A stretch of 64,000 nt of DNA, taken from Bellilinea sp040754815. Lineage in GTDB: Bacteria; Chloroflexota; Anaerolineae; Anaerolineales; Anaerolineaceae. The position numbers and the translations under genes were made by a program. The stretch lies in assembly GCA_040754815.1 (NCBI GenBank), contig JBFMBX010000004.1, positions 186,001 through 250,000 on the forward strand, written 5' to 3'. How positions within the stretch are numbered: the first letter of the stretch is position 1; the number at the start of each line of letters is the position of its first letter. The notes below the pieces were generated by a model. The model did not search any database, was not told where the DNA came from, and saw only the letters and a list, made by a program, of their open reading frames with translations. Positions 61,236 to 64,000 of this stretch are shown piece after piece.

Positions 61236-61276
61236 AAAAACTCCTTTTGTTTGAAATCAAAATGCTTCATTATTTT

Positions 61277-61975
61277 TCATTCAAATGTTTGAAAAGAAGG
61301 GCGCTTGGATCGCTGATAAATCAGATCCATGTGTTCTACCAGCGCTTCATACCCTTCGTTGAAATTTTGCTTACAAATGGCATCCACCATTTTTTCGTGA
61401 TATTGCCAGACACGTTCCAGATATTCAAAATCCGTATACACATCCAGCCCCACCGCTTCATACACTTCCCAGTAAGATTCCAGCAACCCCTGCACAAAGG
61501 GATTATCCAGCCGGCGAAAAATGGTCAAATGAAGCATGCGGTGTTCCAGATGAGGAATTTGAGGCGGGTCTGCTTTTAACTTATCTTTGGCACGCTTAAC
61601 CAGCGATCTTAATTCTTGATGATCTTCGTTGTTCAATAAGCCAACAGCCTGATACCAGTATGCTTTTTCAATATGAGTGCGTAAATCCGCAAATTCCTGA
61701 AACGCATCCGGGTTTTGTGAAAGCACAAAGAGTAAACTGTTGATAACCGCCGGCTTAAATTGATAGGGCAAAAGCCTGATTCCGGTACGCGGACGGACTT
61801 CCACCAGTCCCAGTGAACGGGCTACCTCCAATTGTTCGCGCAAGGTCGCTATACTGATGCCTAATTCCCGGCTTAATTGAGAGAGCGGGGGAATTCGATC
61901 CCCTACCTTTATTTTTCCACAAGAAAGGTAGCGCAAAAAGTCCGAAAGGCGATTTTGGAGATGCCCGTTTTCCAT
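61277..61975 (-). CDS. GntR-family regulator (FCD/FadR type)
   Basis: Protein of 232 residues. The N-terminal winged helix (about 15-75) has IPPLSQLSRELGISIATLRE and GLVEVRPRTGIRLLP. The C-terminal FCD domain (about 95-225) carries the His residues LEHRMLHL, YHEKMVDAICKQNF and VEHMDL that bind metal and small acids in relatives. It probably senses a carboxylate and regulates itself and korAB downstream. A 12-bp palindrome sits between its promoter and start codon. The ATG lacks a clear ribosome site. Confidence 0.87.
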   Translation of the reverse strand: MENGHLQNRLSDFLRYLSCGKIKVGDRIPPLSQLSRELGISIATLREQLEVARSLGLVEVRPRTGIRLLPYQFKPAVINSLLFVLSQNPDAFQEFADLRTHIEKAYWYQAVGLLNNEDHQELRSLVKRAKDKLKADPPQIPHLEHRMLHLTIFRRLDNPFVQGLLESYWEVYEAVGLDVYTDFEYLERVWQYHEKMVDAICKQNFNEGYEALVEHMDLIYQRSKRPSFQTFE

Positions 61976-61993
61976 GGGAGTTCAATAAAAAAA

Positions 61994-62005
61994 CTGATTA
62001 ATCAG
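61994..62005. promoter_or_regulatory. Palindromic operator candidate before the GntR gene
   Basis: CTGATTAATCAG is a perfect 12-bp palindrome lying just downstream of the predicted transcription start and 19 bases before the ATG. A likely autoregulatory site for the GntR protein, by position only. Confidence 0.5.
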
Positions 62006-62022
62006 ATGATTTACTAAAAATA

Positions 62023-62051
62023 AGTATATCATCTCCGGCACATTCATGCAA
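62023..62051 (-). promoter_or_regulatory. Promoter of the gntR-korAB operon
   Basis: Minus-strand TTGCAT (62051-62046) and TATACT (62028-62023) with a 17-base spacer. It lies between the BtuF-like gene's stop and the regulator's ATG. Confidence 0.6.
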
Positions 62052-62099
62052 GAATGATTTTTGTAACGGAGTGTAAAGATGAAAGATATGTCTTATAAA

Positions 62100-62972
62100 T
62101 TATCCGAAATATTGACTCAATTCAGTCAATGCTTTTGCCAGACGGGTGCCGTGCCAGGTCAATAAACTGCCATCAATCCGAAATATCCGCTCTTTTTTAA
62201 CCGCCGGCGTTTCCTGAAAGAATTCCCGCATTCTTTCCACGTCATTCTCATTGAAGGCATAGGGTTCATCAGGTAGCAGGATGATTTCGGGCTGAGCAGT
62301 AATTACTTCTTCTTTGATCACCCGTGGATAACGGGTATCCCGGTCGTTGGATGGACTTTCAGTACCTACACTTAAGTCCGCCAACAGGGAATATCGTCTC
62401 TGTCGTTCGGCAAAAACATTCACACCGCCCAGTAATCGAATGACATCGTTACAGTAGGTATCCTGATTAAAGGTCATCCACCAGTATTCCCCCGAGAGGA
62501 GTTGATCCTGCCAGATCGGGACAAACACACGTTGCGGCTGAAAGTCAAACAGTCGGTTTTCGGCATATTCAACCGCCGTTTCCAGCGTCCTTAACGAGAG
62601 AAAGGCTCTTTCCTGGTGAAATAAATGAACCAGTTGCCAGAGGTCATCCAATGCCTGACGAACCGTCTTTGGAAAGGTCAGCCACACATTCAAATGTTGC
62701 CCCAGCGTTTCAACAATCATTTGCGTATTTTCTTCTTGATTGGCAATCACCAGGTCGGGGTTTAATTCTATCACCCGAGAGATTTGCACATCTTTCGTAC
62801 CACCCACTTTGGGTAGTAATTTTGCCTGCTCCGGATGGACACAATATTCGGTAACCCCCACAAGATGATCACCCATACCGAGGTCGAAAAGACTCTCAGT
62901 CATTGAGGGCACTAACGATACTACTCGTTCAGGAAAGGTCGTAAAATCTCGCAGGTTTTTTAGAACTGGCAT
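62100..62972 (-). CDS. BtuF-like (helical backbone metal receptor) protein without signal peptide
   Basis: Protein of 290 residues with the two-lobed ABC binding-protein pattern: RVVSLVPSMTESLFDLGMGDHLVGVTEYC, VGGTKDVQISRVIELNPDLVIA, and a C-terminal lobe with RLLGGVNVFAE and QPEIILLPDEPYAF. Relatives bind vitamin B12 or metal complexes outside the cell, yet here no signal peptide or lipobox exists at this start; the first residues are MPVLKNLRDF. Either it acts in the cytoplasm, or the start is wrong, but the upstream gene stop is only 7 bases away. No permease or ATPase gene is near. Confidence 0.78.
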   Translation of the reverse strand: MPVLKNLRDFTTFPERVVSLVPSMTESLFDLGMGDHLVGVTEYCVHPEQAKLLPKVGGTKDVQISRVIELNPDLVIANQEENTQMIVETLGQHLNVWLTFPKTVRQALDDLWQLVHLFHQERAFLSLRTLETAVEYAENRLFDFQPQRVFVPIWQDQLLSGEYWWMTFNQDTYCNDVIRLLGGVNVFAERQRRYSLLADLSVGTESPSNDRDTRYPRVIKEEVITAQPEIILLPDEPYAFNENDVERMREFFQETPAVKKERIFRIDGSLLTWHGTRLAKALTELSQYFG

Positions 62973-62979
62973 AAATCCA

Positions 62980-64000
62980 TTACTTTTTCAATTTACCTAA
63001 TTCCAATGCCGCCGCTGTAATAAGCGCTGCTGCTTTAGGTAAAACTTCTTCATCGAAATCAAACATGGGGTGATGATGACTGGCCGTTAAACCCTTTTCG
63101 GGATTCCCGCTCCCGATGAAGAAAAAGCAACCCGGAACCCGGTTGAGGAAAACGGCCATATCTTCCGAAACCATACTGCGATAATTCCCCTCATTTCGAA
63201 AATCCGGCAGCGTGGTTTGTAAAACTTCTCTTACGGTTTCTGTGACACGCGGATGATTGACTACCGGCCAGGTTAATCGTTGAATGTCCACTTTTGCTTC
63301 GCAGTTCATCCCCTGCGCTATCGAGCGAACAATTTGTTCTAAGCGCGCCAGAACGATATCGCGCACTTCCGGCAGAAAAGTTCGAATTGTTCCACGAAGT
63401 TCGGCCTGATTTGGAATCACATTATAGGCACTGCCGGCAGCCATTTGGGTAACGCTCACCACCGCCGATTCCAGCGGAGCTATATTCCGCGATACAATGG
63501 TCTGCAATGCCATAATCACCTGAGCAGCAGCCACAATCGGGTCTATGGTTGTCTCCGGCAATCCGCCATGACCACCTTTTCCAAGAATATGCACCGTAAA
63601 AAAATCGGCCCCTGCCATGAAAGCCCCCGGCACAACGGCAGCCCAGCCGACCGGTTTTTCATTCCACAAATGCAAGCCGAGGCAAAAATCCACATCAGGG
63701 TTTTCCAAAATACCTTCTGCCACCATGCGCTCAGCCCCGCCAAGCCCTTCCTCCGCGGGTTGAAAAACCAGTTTGATACTGCCATGCAATTCTGCCTGAT
63801 GTTGCAACAGCAGTCTTGCCGCAGTCAAACCGATGGCCATGTGGCCATCATGCCCGCAGGCGTGCATTACACCCGCATTTTGAGAGGCATAAACAGCACC
63901 GGTTTGTTCCTGAATGGGTAATGCATCCATATCAAAACGCAGCATCACTACGTTGCCGGGGTGGGCTCCTTCAATGATTGCGCAAACCCCCGTTTCGGCA
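62980..64000 (-). CDS. M20-family amidohydrolase (partial, start beyond window)
   Basis: C-terminal 340 residues of a metal-dependent peptidase M20/IAA-amino-acid hydrolase-like enzyme. The frame runs open to the window edge; its first visible codons read ETGVCAIIEGAHPGNVVMLR, matching the usual family start some 50-60 residues in. Metal ligands: RFDMDALP, MHACGHDGHMA, and PAEEGLGGAERM, with YRSMVSEDMAVFL and HHHPMFDFDEE near the end. Cleaves N-acyl groups from amino acids or peptides. The BtuF-like gene follows after 7 bases in the same direction. Confidence 0.88.
   Translation of the reverse strand, partial: AETGVCAIIEGAHPGNVVMLRFDMDALPIQEQTGAVYASQNAGVMHACGHDGHMAIGLTAARLLLQHQAELHGSIKLVFQPAEEGLGGAERMVAEGILENPDVDFCLGLHLWNEKPVGWAAVVPGAFMAGADFFTVHILGKGGHGGLPETTIDPIVAAAQVIMALQTIVSRNIAPLESAVVSVTQMAAGSAYNVIPNQAELRGTIRTFLPEVRDIVLARLEQIVRSIAQGMNCEAKVDIQRLTWPVVNHPRVTETVREVLQTTLPDFRNEGNYRSMVSEDMAVFLNRVPGCFFFIGSGNPEKGLTASHHHPMFDFDEEVLPKAAALITAAALELGKLKK

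Noticed and set aside
1..64000. CRISPR arrays, insertion sequences, prophage or integrative elements
   Set aside because: No regularly spaced repeats, transposase motifs, terminal inverted repeats or integrase genes were seen; gene order and composition look like ordinary chromosome throughout.

Overview
The window reads as chromosomal DNA of a free-living bacterium with moderate G+C and dense, mostly single-copy housekeeping genes. My best guess is a member of the Chloroflexota, class Anaerolineae or close to it. This rests on recognising family styles: a Ser/Thr kinase with a PQQ-like propeller next to PP2C, J-vWA and FHA genes; split B12-radical-SAM/DUF2344 genes; a long-N-terminus RecG; a DUF503 protein; and many GT-C-like membrane proteins. 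It is inference, not a database match. I see no rRNA, tRNA, CRISPR array, insertion sequence, phage gene or plasmid replication gene.

Layout. 1-5.9 kb (+): a G5/propeller lipoprotein, a UDP-glucuronate decarboxylase-like enzyme, GtrA, an orphan Mg-chelatase-I-like ATPase, a URO-D family protein and RsmD. 5.9-8.7 kb (-): Nudix hydrolase, a phosphofructokinase with PPi-type active-site residues, and an orphan DegS/NarX-type histidine kinase. 8.8-18.6 kb: six large polytopic membrane proteins, mostly GT-C/PMT-like, interrupted by one nitrilase-family gene. 18.7-24.6 kb: acetyltransferase, YyaL/DUF255, alpha/beta hydrolase, MurA and thioredoxin. 24.7-30.5 kb (-): a signalling operon of Ser/Thr kinase with propeller, PP2C phosphatase, J-domain/vWA fusion, zinc-ribbon FHA protein, a 79-residue orphan and an OmpR-type regulator. 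30.5-34.3 kb: glutamine synthetase with an unusual leader, then DUF971, an SH3-like protein and a Ca2+/H+ antiporter. 34.4-43.0 kb: Ser/Thr kinase, rpe, rpmB (opposite strand), Asp23/YloU, FakA, DegV, RecG, CoaD and a coiled-coil protein. Much of this resembles, from memory, the Firmicutes prkC-rpe-rpmB-yloU-fakA-recG order. 43.1-47.0 kb (-): folC-lon. 47.1-52.6 kb (+): DUF503, SDR, B12 radical SAM, DUF2344, SpoU methyltransferase, FmdB and a KDSR-like SDR. Then come heme A synthase (-), argF-rocD, pyk and rhodanese (+), and finally (-) a GntR regulator with 2-oxoacid:ferredoxin oxidoreductase, a BtuF-like protein and an M20 amidohydrolase cut by the window end.

The gene set suggests a glycolytic, peptidoglycan-making heterotroph. 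PFK and pyruvate kinase cover glycolysis, and a ferredoxin-dependent 2-oxoacid oxidoreductase covers oxidative decarboxylation. Heme A synthase suggests an aa3-type oxidase elsewhere in the genome, so facultative or microaerobic life is plausible. The points most worth checking are the apparent frameshift at the 5' end of the propeller kinase, the leader ORF/terminator arrangement in front of glnA, the J-vWA signalling operon, and several genes whose -10 box lies only 6-7 bases before an ATG with no Shine-Dalgarno sequence.
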